Shown here piece after piece: positions 7,750 through 14,814 of a stretch of 17,883 bases of DNA. The notes under the pieces are model-generated. The model was not told where the DNA came from. It ran no database searches and was given only the letters and a program-made list of their open reading frames with translations. The DNA comes from Galbitalea sp036491035 (GTDB taxonomy: Bacteria > Actinomycetota > Actinomycetes > Actinomycetales > Microbacteriaceae): NCBI GenBank assembly GCA_036491035.1, contig DASXCU010000037.1:1-17883 (forward strand), in the 5' to 3' direction. A program made the position numbers and the translations under genes. Positions within the stretch are counted from its first letter, which is position 1. Every line of letters begins with the position of its first letter.

Positions 7750-7772
7750 CCGCCAATCAAGGAATCGAGACC

Positions 7773-8528
7773 ATGGCAGACAAGAGAACAGCAATCGTTA
7801 CGGGTGCCGGCCGCGGGATCGGGGCGGCCGTCGCACTCCGGCTCGCGAAGGACGGCAACAAGGTTGGCGTGATCGACCTCCGCGAGGCGGACACGGCGGA
7901 CACCGTCGCGGCGATCCGCGAGGCGGGCGGCGAGGCGCTCGGCGTGGGCGCAGACGTCTCCAACTCGGCCGCGGTGAGCTCGGCCGTCACACGCATCGCG
8001 GACGAGCTCGGCGAGCCGACAATCCTGATCAACAACGCGGGCATTCTGCGCGACAACCTGGTCTTCAAGATGACCGAAGAGGACTGGGATGCGGTCATGG
8101 GCGTCCACCTGCGCGGCGCGTTCCTGATGACGAAGGCCGTGCAGGGCTACCAGGTGAAGGCGAACTGGGGCCGCATCGTGAGCCTGTCCAGCACGTCGGC
8201 GCTCGGCAACCGCGGCCAGGCGAACTACTCGGCCGCGAAGGCCGGCATCCAGGGTCTCACCAAGACCCTCGCGATTGAGCTCGGCCGCTACAACGTGACC
8301 GCGAACGCGATCGCTCCCGGGTTCATCGAGACGGACATGCTGCGCCAGACGGCGGAGCGGATGCACGTGCCGTTTGCCGATTTCATGGCCGCCGCTGCGA
8401 AGGAGATCCCGGTCGGGCGGGCGGGCAAGCCGGACGACATCGCGGCCGCGGCGTCCTTCTTCGTGAGCGACGAGGCGTCGTTCGTCTCGGGCCAGGTCCT
8501 GTACGTGGCGGGAGGGCCGAAGGCGTGA
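7773..8528 (+). CDS. SDR family oxidoreductase, FabG-like (probable 3-hydroxyacyl-CoA dehydrogenase)
   Basis: This 251-residue classical short-chain dehydrogenase has cofactor loop TGAGRGIG (10-17), NNAG (87-90), catalytic Ser139, Tyr152 and Lys156 (YSAAK), and APGFIETDM (181-189). Asp35 at the end of the second strand suggests NAD(H). The FabG-like core plus its place beside a MaoC hydratase point to oxidation of (R)-3-hydroxyacyl-CoA to 3-ketoacyl-CoA, rather than to fatty-acid synthesis. The start is the ATG at 7773 with AAGGAA 8 nt upstream; the frame is open much further upstream but only as an overlap of the dehydrogenase gene. Its stop overlaps the next start as GTGA. Specific substrate is unproven. 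Confidence 0.92.
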   Translation: MADKRTAIVTGAGRGIGAAVALRLAKDGNKVGVIDLREADTADTVAAIREAGGEALGVGADVSNSAAVSSAVTRIADELGEPTILINNAGILRDNLVFKMTEEDWDAVMGVHLRGAFLMTKAVQGYQVKANWGRIVSLSSTSALGNRGQANYSAAKAGIQGLTKTLAIELGRYNVTANAIAPGFIETDMLRQTAERMHVPFADFMAAAAKEIPVGRAGKPDDIAAAASFFVSDEASFVSGQVLYVAGGPKA

Positions 8529-8983
8529 CCCACTACGCTTCCGTCGCCGACCTCGAGGCGGCGATCGGCGCACCACCCGAGAAGAGTGACTGGCTGCTGA
8601 TCGACCAGGACCGCATCAACCGGTTCGCGGATGCGACGGACGATCACCAGTGGATCCATGTCGATCCCGAACGCGCCGCGGCCGGCCCGTTCGGAACGAC
8701 GATCGCGCACGGGTTCCTGACGCTCTCGCTGATTTCCCGGATGCTGTTCGGTATCACCACGATCGAGAACAGCCCGATGACGATCAACTACGGGCTGAAC
8801 AGGGTGCGATTCCTGGGTGTCGTTCCCGTAGACAGCCGCATTCGAGCGAGCGTCGAGCTCACGGGATCGACTCTGGTCGCACAGGGTGTTCGGGTTGAGT
8901 CGACCGTGACCATTGAACTCGAGGGATCGGACAAGCCCGCACTGGTCGCCGAATCGATCGCCCTCTTCGTCCTCGAGAAGTAG
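8525..8983 (+). CDS. MaoC family dehydratase, (R)-specific enoyl-CoA hydratase type
   Basis: This 152-residue single hot-dog domain carries the hydratase-2 motif FADATDDHQWIHVDPERA (34-51), with the catalytic pair Asp40 and His45, followed by the G-P-F-G-x-x-I-A-H-G-F segment (54-64). It would add water to trans-2-enoyl-CoA, giving (R)-3-hydroxyacyl-CoA, the substrate expected for the FabG-like SDR encoded just upstream. The GTG start at 8525 overlaps the SDR stop by 4 bp, and GGGAGGG lies upstream within the SDR gene. The length matches stand-alone bacterial MaoC proteins. The position in the operon suggests that it acts on the enoyl-CoA released by the kinase-dehydrogenase pair. Confidence 0.92.
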   Translation: MTHYASVADLEAAIGAPPEKSDWLLIDQDRINRFADATDDHQWIHVDPERAAAGPFGTTIAHGFLTLSLISRMLFGITTIENSPMTINYGLNRVRFLGVVPVDSRIRASVELTGSTLVAQGVRVESTVTIELEGSDKPALVAESIALFVLEK

Positions 8984-8987
8984 TACC

Positions 8988-9485
8988 GTGACCGTCGCCG
9001 ACCTCGGCGCGCTGCTCGCTCGCACGGTCGAGCGGCTCGAGGCGGCGGGTATTCGCGACGAGGCGCTCGGCACCTGGAAGCGGTCGCGCGGATTGTTCGG
9101 AGTGGGCGCCAGCGATTCGCTGGTTCCCGCCGGCCGCGCGTGGCGGCTCGGCGTGCTCCTGCTCACCAGGGATGGCCGCCTCTTCTCGACCGGCGAGGTG
9201 ACTCGCGCGGTGGAGCCCGGTCGTGCCGCGGTGAACCGCTCTGCCGCGGGGGAGCAGCGACGCGCGATCCGCGCAATTGCCGCGCACGGCAACTTTCCGC
9301 GCGGCGAGGTGATCAACTACGGCTGGGAGCCGATCGTCCTCGATGAGGCCAGCCTGGCCTCGAGTGCCGGACCCCTGTCCATTCGGGAGGGCGTGGTCCA
9401 GGTGCGGACGACCCCGAGCGAGCTCGGATGGATCTCAGTCGACCGCTACCTGGATGATCGGGTGCTCATCCTGTTGGGCGACTAG
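8988..9485 (+). CDS. Uncharacterised protein, last gene of the acyl-CoA operon
   Basis: I do not recognise this 165-residue protein. It starts most plausibly at GTG 8988, four bases after the MaoC stop; the frame is open further upstream only as overlap with MaoC. It has no signal peptide or membrane segment. An amphipathic N-terminal helix (1-25) is followed by an alternating hydrophobic core, GRAWRLGVLLL (49-59), a GEVTRAVEPGR segment (69-79), and a C-terminal part ending WISVDRYLDDRVLILLGD (148-165). Basic residues cluster at 83-105. The 4-bp spacing makes co-transcription with the lipid genes likely, but the weak ribosome-binding site and generic composition give no functional hint. It ends directly against the stop of the opposing gene with no spacer. 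Confidence 0.75.
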   Translation: MTVADLGALLARTVERLEAAGIRDEALGTWKRSRGLFGVGASDSLVPAGRAWRLGVLLLTRDGRLFSTGEVTRAVEPGRAAVNRSAAGEQRRAIRAIAAHGNFPRGEVINYGWEPIVLDEASLASSAGPLSIREGVVQVRTTPSELGWISVDRYLDDRVLILLGD

Positions 9486-9857
9486 TCACTCGTTGTCGTT
9501 GCGCGCCCGGGTCCAGTGCTCGCGAAGGAAGTGGCGGCCGAACCACTCGTTGAGCTCTCCGCCCGTGTTCTGCTCGGGGTCTGCTTCGTAGACCGCGTCG
9601 CCGGTGTGCGGCTTCTGCAGGTTCGGGATATCGGCATCCAGGACCTTGCTGTGCACCGCGGCGGTCGTGATAAGTCCGACCTGGCTCGCATCCACGAATC
9701 GCAGGCCCTCGGACGTCTTGACGACCAGGCCGTCGAAGAGGTCGAGCGAGGCGTCGGCCTGAACGTGCTCGACGATCCCGATCCGCGTTCCCGTGGTAGA
9801 CACGACTGGCGTGCCCTTGGTTAGTGCTTCGTATGCGATCGGAGTCTCGTCGGCCAT
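9486..9857 (-). CDS. Small PRC-barrel-like protein
   Basis: This 123-residue acidic soluble protein has an N-terminal half (13-70) that reads like a small beta-barrel of the PRC-barrel kind: GTPVVSTTGTRIGIVEHV, then DLFDGLVVKTSEGLRFVDASQVGLIT, that is, strand pairs around a Gly-turn and a conserved D-G-L-V-V strand. The C-terminal 50 residues are charged and rich in Asp, Glu and Asn. PRC-barrel domains occur in RimM, photosynthetic reaction centres and many uncharacterised small proteins, so no specific role is offered. The ATG at 9857 has no good Shine-Dalgarno; GACAAT lies 6 nt upstream as an imperfect -10 for a leaderless start. Its stop adjoins the stop of the convergent acyl-CoA operon. 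Confidence 0.7.
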   Translation of the reverse strand: MADETPIAYEALTKGTPVVSTTGTRIGIVEHVQADASLDLFDGLVVKTSEGLRFVDASQVGLITTAAVHSKVLDADIPNLQKPHTGDAVYEADPEQNTGGELNEWFGRHFLREHWTRARNDNE

Positions 9858-9970
9858 GCCTCGATTGTCTCACCGCGGGATGGGAGTTGTGGTGGCGTCG
9901 GGCCAGCTGATCTCGACCGAGGTGGTCGGGGGGAGCTCGATCGCCTCTGGGCGAATATCCGAGACCACGG

Positions 9971-11050
9971 TTATCCCTGGCACTGGCCGCTGCCGGCCCC
10001 ACCGACCGGACGAGAGCCGGTCCCGCAGAGGCTTCCACCCGTAGGCGCGGAGTTCACGACGGTCGTCGTGACGGCCGTCCATCCCATGGACTCGCCGGCG
10101 TCGACACCCGGCAGCACTCCGTTCCGCAACAGGATCTGGCGCTCGCCGATCAGCAAACCGGTGCTGGGGTCGATGATGATCTCCTGTCTTACCCCGTTGC
10201 CCTCATCGCGGCCAAAAGCGATACCGGTGTGACCGTCGAGTGTCGCCGTCCTGTCGGTGATCGTCACCCCGGGGATGCCCGCCGCGGCCCGGTACAGCGC
10301 CGCTCGCAGATCAGCGGGAACGACGCCGGTGCGGAGGGTGTCGGCAATGAATACGAGTGCTTCACCGTCGACGCTCACCCCACTGCCCGCCGTCACCCGG
10401 TAGATGTAGTTCAAGAGTTGCTGCGGATCCCGTGGAAGGCTGGCGAAATCCCACTCGGTGGGTTTGCCGTTGTACCAGGCGCCCTTTGCCGCCCGGACGA
10501 TCTCCGGTGCGTTTGAGGCTCCCTGCTCTGCTGTAGCCGCCGCTCGCTCGGACGCGGCGCCGAACGTCTGGACGACAGCTGATGGGTCGCGCACCCACAC
10601 CCACTCATCGTTGTGGTCGGCCGGGACATACATCTGACCGTTCTGCGTCGCGAGGTAGGCAGCACCGTGACCGGTTCCGTCGTCACCCTCGACCGAGTAG
10701 ACGGCCTGGGTCGAGACTTTCAGATATTGGCCCGCCCCAACGGCGGGATCGGACGTCTTGATCGCCGCGGCCGCCGCATCGCCCAGTGCCTCAGCCGCCG
10801 CCGGTTCCGCGCCGCCGCGCCAGCCGGCCAGACCGACAACGTTGGTGACTACCAGCGCTGCCACGATCGCGGCCGCCGCGATGGTGCCGCCCCCGATCAA
10901 CCCCGTTCGCTTCAGACCCCGATGGCTCCGCGCTCGTGACCGTTGCGAGCCGATGTGTTCGACCAGGGCGCGGCGCCCCTGATCCAGCACCTCGGGGGTG
11001 GGGTCGGCAATATCGTCATGCACCGTGCGGAGCAACGTCAGCTCGTCCAC
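9971..11050 (-). CDS. CU044_5270-type membrane protein, probable partner of the ECF sigma factor
   Basis: This is a 359-residue protein from the GTG at 11050, chosen because a strong SD (GGAGGAGGTG) lies 4 nt upstream and the frame before it only overlaps the sigma gene. The opening MDELTLLRTVHDDIADPTPEVLDQGRRAL is, from memory, typical of the actinobacterial CU044_5270 family, usually encoded after an ECF sigma factor. A cytoplasmic N-terminus of about 49 residues precedes one membrane helix (about 50-77, rich in Ala/Val/Gly). A large extracytoplasmic domain follows, ending in a Gly-rich tail with two cysteines 16 residues apart that could form a disulphide. The gene overlaps the sigma factor gene by 35 bp. 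By position and topology it could be the anti-sigma factor, although no zinc-binding anti-sigma motif (HxxxCxxC) is present. Confidence 0.85.
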   Translation of the reverse strand: MDELTLLRTVHDDIADPTPEVLDQGRRALVEHIGSQRSRARSHRGLKRTGLIGGGTIAAAAIVAALVVTNVVGLAGWRGGAEPAAAEALGDAAAAAIKTSDPAVGAGQYLKVSTQAVYSVEGDDGTGHGAAYLATQNGQMYVPADHNDEWVWVRDPSAVVQTFGAASERAAATAEQGASNAPEIVRAAKGAWYNGKPTEWDFASLPRDPQQLLNYIYRVTAGSGVSVDGEALVFIADTLRTGVVPADLRAALYRAAAGIPGVTITDRTATLDGHTGIAFGRDEGNGVRQEIIIDPSTGLLIGERQILLRNGVLPGVDAGESMGWTAVTTTVVNSAPTGGSLCGTGSRPVGGAGSGQCQG

Positions 11051-11597
11051 GATCCACCTCCTCCGCCGGCTTGTCGCCGGCCGATTGGCGCAGCACTCGC
11101 CGCGCTCGATTAAGACGTGAGCGGATGGTCCCGACGGGAACACCCAGCGCGTGCGCGACACCCTCGTAGTCGAGGTCGGCCCACGCGTACAGCAACAGCG
11201 CGTCACGATCGCGAGCCGGCATCCGCCGAATCGTCGCGGCCAGCTCGCCAACCGCGCGATGCGCGTCGAGTCGTTCGTCGCGGTCGTCGACCACCGTCTC
11301 GGCCGGCCCGGCCGCTGCCGTGGCTCTCAGGAAACGCGCCTCCGCTCCGCGATGTTTGCGAATCAGAATCGTCGCGATTCCGAGCAGCCAGGGCAGGGCA
11401 CTCTCATGGATTTGGTCGTACCGCGTTCGGCGTTCGAATGCGACGAGAAACGTCTCCCCCAGAACGTCGTTCGCCGCTTCGGAGCCAACCCGCCGCGCGG
11501 CGTACCGGTAGACGGTCGACGCGTGGCGGTCGTACACCTCCGCAAAGATCGCGGGCTGATCCCACGACCTCCGGACGATCTCGCTGTCGCTGCTCAC
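11016..11597 (-). CDS. RNA polymerase ECF sigma factor
   Basis: This is a sigma-70 family ECF factor of 193 residues from the GTG at 11597. Region 2 spans about 15-60 (IFAEVYDRHASTVYRYAARRVG, then ANDVLGETFLVAFERR). PWLLGIATILIRKHRR-like sequence (69-83) closes it. Region 4 spans about 120-170, with PARDRDALLLYAWADLDYEGVAHALGVPVGTIRSRLNRARRVLR containing the -35 recognition helix. The frame stays open to ATG 11663, but the added 22 residues are basic and not sigma-like, so I prefer the GTG; neither start has a clear SD. It is co-encoded with a membrane protein whose start lies inside its 3' end, suggesting a signal-responsive pair. Target promoters are unknown. Confidence 0.92.
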   Translation of the reverse strand: MSSDSEIVRRSWDQPAIFAEVYDRHASTVYRYAARRVGSEAANDVLGETFLVAFERRTRYDQIHESALPWLLGIATILIRKHRGAEARFLRATAAAGPAETVVDDRDERLDAHRAVGELAATIRRMPARDRDALLLYAWADLDYEGVAHALGVPVGTIRSRLNRARRVLRQSAGDKPAEEVDRGRADVAPHGA

Positions 11598-11698
11598 ACT
11601 AGGTATTGCGCGATTCGGAACATTAAGTTCACGGTAGCCCGGGCGTCGTCGCATCCGAGTCATCCCCGAGAGCGATGCCGGTGCCGTTGTGAGGGTCC

Positions 11699-11704
11699 TA
11701 GGCT
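11699..11704 (+). promoter_or_regulatory. -10 hexamer of a leaderless promoter for the membrane protein gene
   Basis: TAGGCT is followed by exactly six nucleotides and then the GTG at 11711, with no Shine-Dalgarno sequence. This supports the GTG as start and a leaderless transcript. It lies in a 113-bp divergent region shared with the sigma factor gene. Confidence 0.5.
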
Positions 11705-11710
11705 CGAAGA

Positions 11711-12289
11711 GTGGAAGACGCGTGGCCCGCTCGGACGTTCGGTTCCGGCCGCGCGATTCTTCGATCGATCGTTCTCGTCGTCGTCGTTGCGCTGGTGATC
11801 GGCGCCGCGACGGCCCTCGGCCAGCAATATCTGCCGGATGCCATCCGGTCGCTCGCGAACGCCGCCGGCCCCTGGTTCTTCGCGATCCTCATCGCGGTGC
11901 GCATCGGTCATCGGCCGCTGATTCTGTCGATCCTGCTGGCAATCGTCGGCTTCGCGTTGTTGAACGGTGCATATGGGCTCGTAACCGTTCTACGCGGTTA
12001 CCCCTATCCGCTCGTCAATATCTGGACCGTGGTCGCCATTCCGGCCGGAATCGTGGTCGGATGCGCCGCGACCTGGCTGGATTCCCCGCGTCGCCCACTC
12101 GCCGCGCTCGCCATTCTGGCGCCGGCACTCGTGCTGGTCGCGGAGGGCGTCTACGGCCTGACCGTCGTGCTGGCGACGACCGGCCCCGTCGTCTGGATTC
12201 TGGAATTCGCCGGCGCCGTCGCGTGGGTCGTCTGGGCACTCGCGAGGACTAGGACTTCGGCGCGCTCGCCTGCAGCTCGTCCGTCGTGA
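11711..12289 (+). CDS. Integral membrane protein, possibly DUF6518 family
   Basis: This is a 192-residue polytopic membrane protein. Hydrophobic segments lie near residues 18-36, 53-66, 70-94, 103-123, 129-155 and 158-178, giving about six helices. A short loop, GQQYLPDAIRSLANAAGPW (37-55), looks conserved and resembles the DUF6518 proteins of actinobacteria as I remember them; this is unverified. No transporter or enzyme motif is seen. It is monocistronic: divergent from the sigma factor gene and convergent with the minus-strand operon, whose last gene it overlaps by 41 bp (12249-12289). Function unknown. The GTG start is supported by the TAGGCT hexamer 6 nt upstream. Confidence 0.8.
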   Translation: MEDAWPARTFGSGRAILRSIVLVVVVALVIGAATALGQQYLPDAIRSLANAAGPWFFAILIAVRIGHRPLILSILLAIVGFALLNGAYGLVTVLRGYPYPLVNIWTVVAIPAGIVVGCAATWLDSPRRPLAALAILAPALVLVAEGVYGLTVVLATTGPVVWILEFAGAVAWVVWALARTRTSARSPAARPS

Positions 12290-12656
12290 CCGAGTAGTTG
12301 CGCTTCCAGCGGAGGAACTGGATGTCGACGAACGTCGGGACCTCAGGAACCGGCCTGCCGTTGACGGCCAGGTTTCGCTGAAGCGTTATCGCGAGCCGAT
12401 GGCGCCGGTATTCGATAACCGCGACAACGACCGCCCAGGGCACGATGAGCACCGCGGTCGTGATGAGAAGTGACCCTGTGCGTGAGAACAGGAAGTAGTA
12501 CGCGAGGATCACGATCGCAACCAGGTAGAGCAGGGTCGTCACGAGGTTCGACCATCCGCGCAGCTTCGTTAGGGCGGTCGCATACGTCGGACCGACGATG
12601 GGCTCCCAGGTGTGCCAGTAACGGCGGGGCCAGATCGAACCGTCCGCGGCGGCCAT
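12249..12656 (-). CDS. Small two-helix membrane protein, unknown function
   Basis: This is a 135-residue protein from the ATG at 12656, which shares one base with the SDR stop (TGATG); a GTG one codon earlier would give a GTGA overlap. The N-terminus is Trp/Tyr-rich (SIWPRRYWHTWEP, 7-19), followed by two membrane helices (about 38-58 and 62-82) and a basic cytoplasmic-type C-terminal segment containing RNLAVNGRPVPEVPTFVDIQFLRWKRNYSV in part (93-122). I do not recognise the family. Tight coupling to the SDR gene suggests that it is part of the SDR-TetR-SDR operon. Its 3' end overlaps the convergent membrane protein gene by 41 bp. Confidence 0.78.
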   Translation of the reverse strand: MAAADGSIWPRRYWHTWEPIVGPTYATALTKLRGWSNLVTTLLYLVAIVILAYYFLFSRTGSLLITTAVLIVPWAVVVAVIEYRRHRLAITLQRNLAVNGRPVPEVPTFVDIQFLRWKRNYSVTTDELQASAPKS

Positions 12657-13396
12657 CACGCCCCCGTGCGGTGTGGGATGCCGGCGGTCATCCCGCCGTC
12701 GACGACGAACTCGGCGCCGGTCGAATAGGACGAGTCGTCGCTGGCCAGGAAGACGATCATCTTCGAGACCTCCTCCGGCTGGCCGGGACGGTGTTGCGGG
12801 ATCTGCAGCTGCTTCGAATCGATGTCCGTGGTCATGGGTGTGGCGATGTAGCCGGGGTGCACGGAATTCACCCGGATGCCGAAGCCGCCGAGTTCCTGCG
12901 ACGCCGACTTGGTCAGTCCGCGCACCGCGAACTTGGAGGCGACGTAGCCGTGCAGGTAGGCGCCGCCGCGGAGGCCCTCGACCGAGGAGATGTTGATGAT
13001 CGACCCGTGCTTCAGTTTCTTCATTCCCGGAACGACCGCTCGCATGCCGAGGAATACGCCCGTCTGGTTGACCGCGATGATCGCGTTCCACATGTCGAGT
13101 GTGTACTGCTCGAACGGAGCGCCATGCGCGATCCCCGCGTTGTTGACGAGTATCGAAACCGGGCCGAACGCCTTCTCGGCGGCGGCCACCGCATCCGCCC
13201 AGCTCTGCTCCTGCGTCACATCGAGATGCACGTAGAGCGCGTTCGCGCCGAGTTCCCTGGCGAGTGCCTCGCCCGGCTCGTCCAGGATGTCGCCGAGCAC
13301 GACCTTCGCCCCCTCCGCGAGCAGCGCTCGGGCATGCGTCTCGCCCATCCCGCGCGCGCCCCCGGAGATCAGGGCAACCTGTCCGTCGAGTTTCAT
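12656..13396 (-). CDS. SDR family oxidoreductase, 3-alpha/20-beta-hydroxysteroid-dehydrogenase-like
   Basis: This 246-residue classical SDR has cofactor loop SGGARGMGE (11-19), Asp36 in VVLGDI indicating NAD preference, Asp59 (LDV), NNAG (85-88), catalytic Ser138, Tyr151 and Lys155 (YVASK), and HPGYIATPM (180-188). The GGARGMGETHARALLAEGA start and GDILDEPGEALARELG pattern recall the Streptomyces 3-alpha,20-beta-hydroxysteroid dehydrogenase group. That group name is used loosely in annotation and does not prove a steroid substrate. An AGGAGA ribosome-binding site lies 4 nt before the ATG, directly after the stop of the TetR gene (10-bp gap). It is third in the SDR-TetR-SDR-membrane protein operon. 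Confidence 0.92.
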   Translation of the reverse strand: MKLDGQVALISGGARGMGETHARALLAEGAKVVLGDILDEPGEALARELGANALYVHLDVTQEQSWADAVAAAEKAFGPVSILVNNAGIAHGAPFEQYTLDMWNAIIAVNQTGVFLGMRAVVPGMKKLKHGSIINISSVEGLRGGAYLHGYVASKFAVRGLTKSASQELGGFGIRVNSVHPGYIATPMTTDIDSKQLQIPQHRPGQPEEVSKMIVFLASDDSSYSTGAEFVVDGGMTAGIPHRTGA

Positions 13397-13406
13397 TCGT
13401 TCTCCT

Positions 13407-14006
13407 TCAGTCGTGGGCGGGGGAGGTCAGGAGGCCGGCCAGGTAGAGGTCGGTGAGTTCGCTCGCGACCTGCTGCTTGGTGAGCGATCCGCCCGGCGAG
13501 TACCACTGGGCGAGGTAGTGCACGTCCGAGAAGAAGTTCGCGATCAGGATGGCCGGCGGAATGTCCGTGCGGAAGACACCCGTCTCGCGGCCGCGACCCA
13601 GGATCGCCTCGAAGGCGTCGTTGTATTCGCGTCGCCGCTTCTTCACCTCACGCTGGCGCTTCTCGCTCAGCATGTGCTGGGAGCGGAAGAAGACCGCACC
13701 ATCCGCGAGCCCCTCGATGGAGGTGACGATGACGTCTTCGCACACGAGCCGGATGGTCTGCTCGGGGTCGAGGCCCCGAGCCACGATGGCGTCGAGGTGC
13801 TCGCGCTGCATCGACAGCAGCCGGTCGTAGATATCGAAGAGCAGGTCGTCCTTCGATGTGAAGTAGTGGTAAAGCGCGCCCTTTGTGACGCCGGCGGCGT
13901 CCACAATCTGCTGGACGCTGGTCTGGGCGTAGCCGTGCTCCGCGAAGAGCTCGACGGACACCCGCATGAGTTTCTCCGGAATGGAGGTGGGCGCGACCTG
14001 GGTCAT
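13407..14006 (-). CDS. TetR family transcriptional regulator
   Basis: This is a 199-residue TetR repressor. The N-terminal DNA-binding domain covers about 9-55, with helix-turn-helix TSVQQIVDAAGVTKGALYHYF (29-49). The remaining all-helical ligand-binding domain resembles the FadR/KstR2-like group that senses acyl-CoA or related lipids; this is by appearance only. It sits between two SDR genes, 13 bp after the first and 10 bp before the second. The promoter region of its operon (14764-14872) contains a TetR-type palindrome related to one in the promoter of the acyl-CoA operon, so autoregulation and control of both clusters are plausible. The ATG at 14006 has GAGGA 5 nt upstream. Confidence 0.93.
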   Translation of the reverse strand: MTQVAPTSIPEKLMRVSVELFAEHGYAQTSVQQIVDAAGVTKGALYHYFTSKDDLLFDIYDRLLSMQREHLDAIVARGLDPEQTIRLVCEDVIVTSIEGLADGAVFFRSQHMLSEKRQREVKKRRREYNDAFEAILGRGRETGVFRTDIPPAILIANFFSDVHYLAQWYSPGGSLTKQQVASELTDLYLAGLLTSPAHD

Positions 14007-14019
14007 GGTGTCCTCGGGG

Positions 14020-14763
14020 CTACATCACCGACGACAGCGAGCCGCCGCCGTCGATCACGAGAGTCTGGCCGGTGATCCACGCCGCGTCCTCGGAGAGCAG
14101 GAACGCGACCGGTCCGGCGACATCCGTCGGCACGCCGAGCCGCTTCAGCGGATAGCCCGCCGCGACCTTCTCTTCGCGACCCTCGTAGAGCGCCCTGGCG
14201 AAGTCGGTCTTGATCACGGCCGGGGCGACCGCGTTGACACGGATGCCCGGCGCCAGCTCGACGGCGAGCTGGACGGTCAGGTTGATGAGGGCGGCCTTCG
14301 AGACGCCGTAGATGCCGATCCCGGGTGCCGCGGTGATGCCGGAGATCGAGGAGATATTGACGATCGCGGTCGTGAGTCCGGCGGCGACTGCCTCGCGGCT
14401 CCAGGCCAGGCTGCCGATGAGGTTGACCTCGAAGATCTTGCGGATCGCGTCGTCGCCGACCTCGAGCGTCTTGCCGTACGCCGGGTTGATTCCCGCATTG
14501 TTGACGAGGAAGTCCAGAGAGCCGAACTCCGAACCGATTCGGGCGAACACCTCAGCGCGGTGGTCGGCGCTGTCGGCCTTGCCTGCGATGCCGATCGCCT
14601 TGGAGGGACCGCCGAGCGCGGCGACCGCCTCATCGAGTTTGTCCTGCCCGCGAGCCGTGATCACGACGCGCGCTCCGTCAGCCACGAGCCGCTGCGCGAT
14701 GGCCAGGCCGATGCCGCGGCTGGCGCCGGTGACGAGTGCGGTCTTGCCATCGAATCGACCCAC
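14020..14763 (-). CDS. SDR family oxidoreductase, first gene of the TetR operon
   Basis: This 247-residue classical SDR has TGASRGIG (12-19), Arg38 after the second strand in VVITARG (suggesting NADP(H)), NNAG (88-91), catalytic Ser139, Tyr152 and Lys156 (YGVSK), and VAPAVIKTDFAR (179-190). The Ala at the usual PG position (APAVIKT) is a mild variant of the normal APG. Overall it is closest to FabG-like or 3-ketoacyl reductase-type enzymes; the substrate is unknown. The GTG start at 14763 has AGGAG 5 nt upstream. It is the first gene of the minus-strand operon and divergent from the serine hydrolase gene. NADP use contrasts with the NAD-type second SDR in the same operon. Confidence 0.92.
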   Translation of the reverse strand: MGRFDGKTALVTGASRGIGLAIAQRLVADGARVVITARGQDKLDEAVAALGGPSKAIGIAGKADSADHRAEVFARIGSEFGSLDFLVNNAGINPAYGKTLEVGDDAIRKIFEVNLIGSLAWSREAVAAGLTTAIVNISSISGITAAPGIGIYGVSKAALINLTVQLAVELAPGIRVNAVAPAVIKTDFARALYEGREEKVAAGYPLKRLGVPTDVAGPVAFLLSEDAAWITGQTLVIDGGGSLSSVM

Positions 14764-14814
14764 GGATGCTCCTCGCTGAGCTTTGACTGACGGTGGCGGC
14801 CGGCCTATGGTGCA

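Noticed and set aside
7200..8576. Long minus-strand open frame opposite the dehydrogenase and SDR genes (458 codons)
   Set aside because: Arg/Ala/Ser-rich shadow spanning the junction of two clear plus-strand genes.
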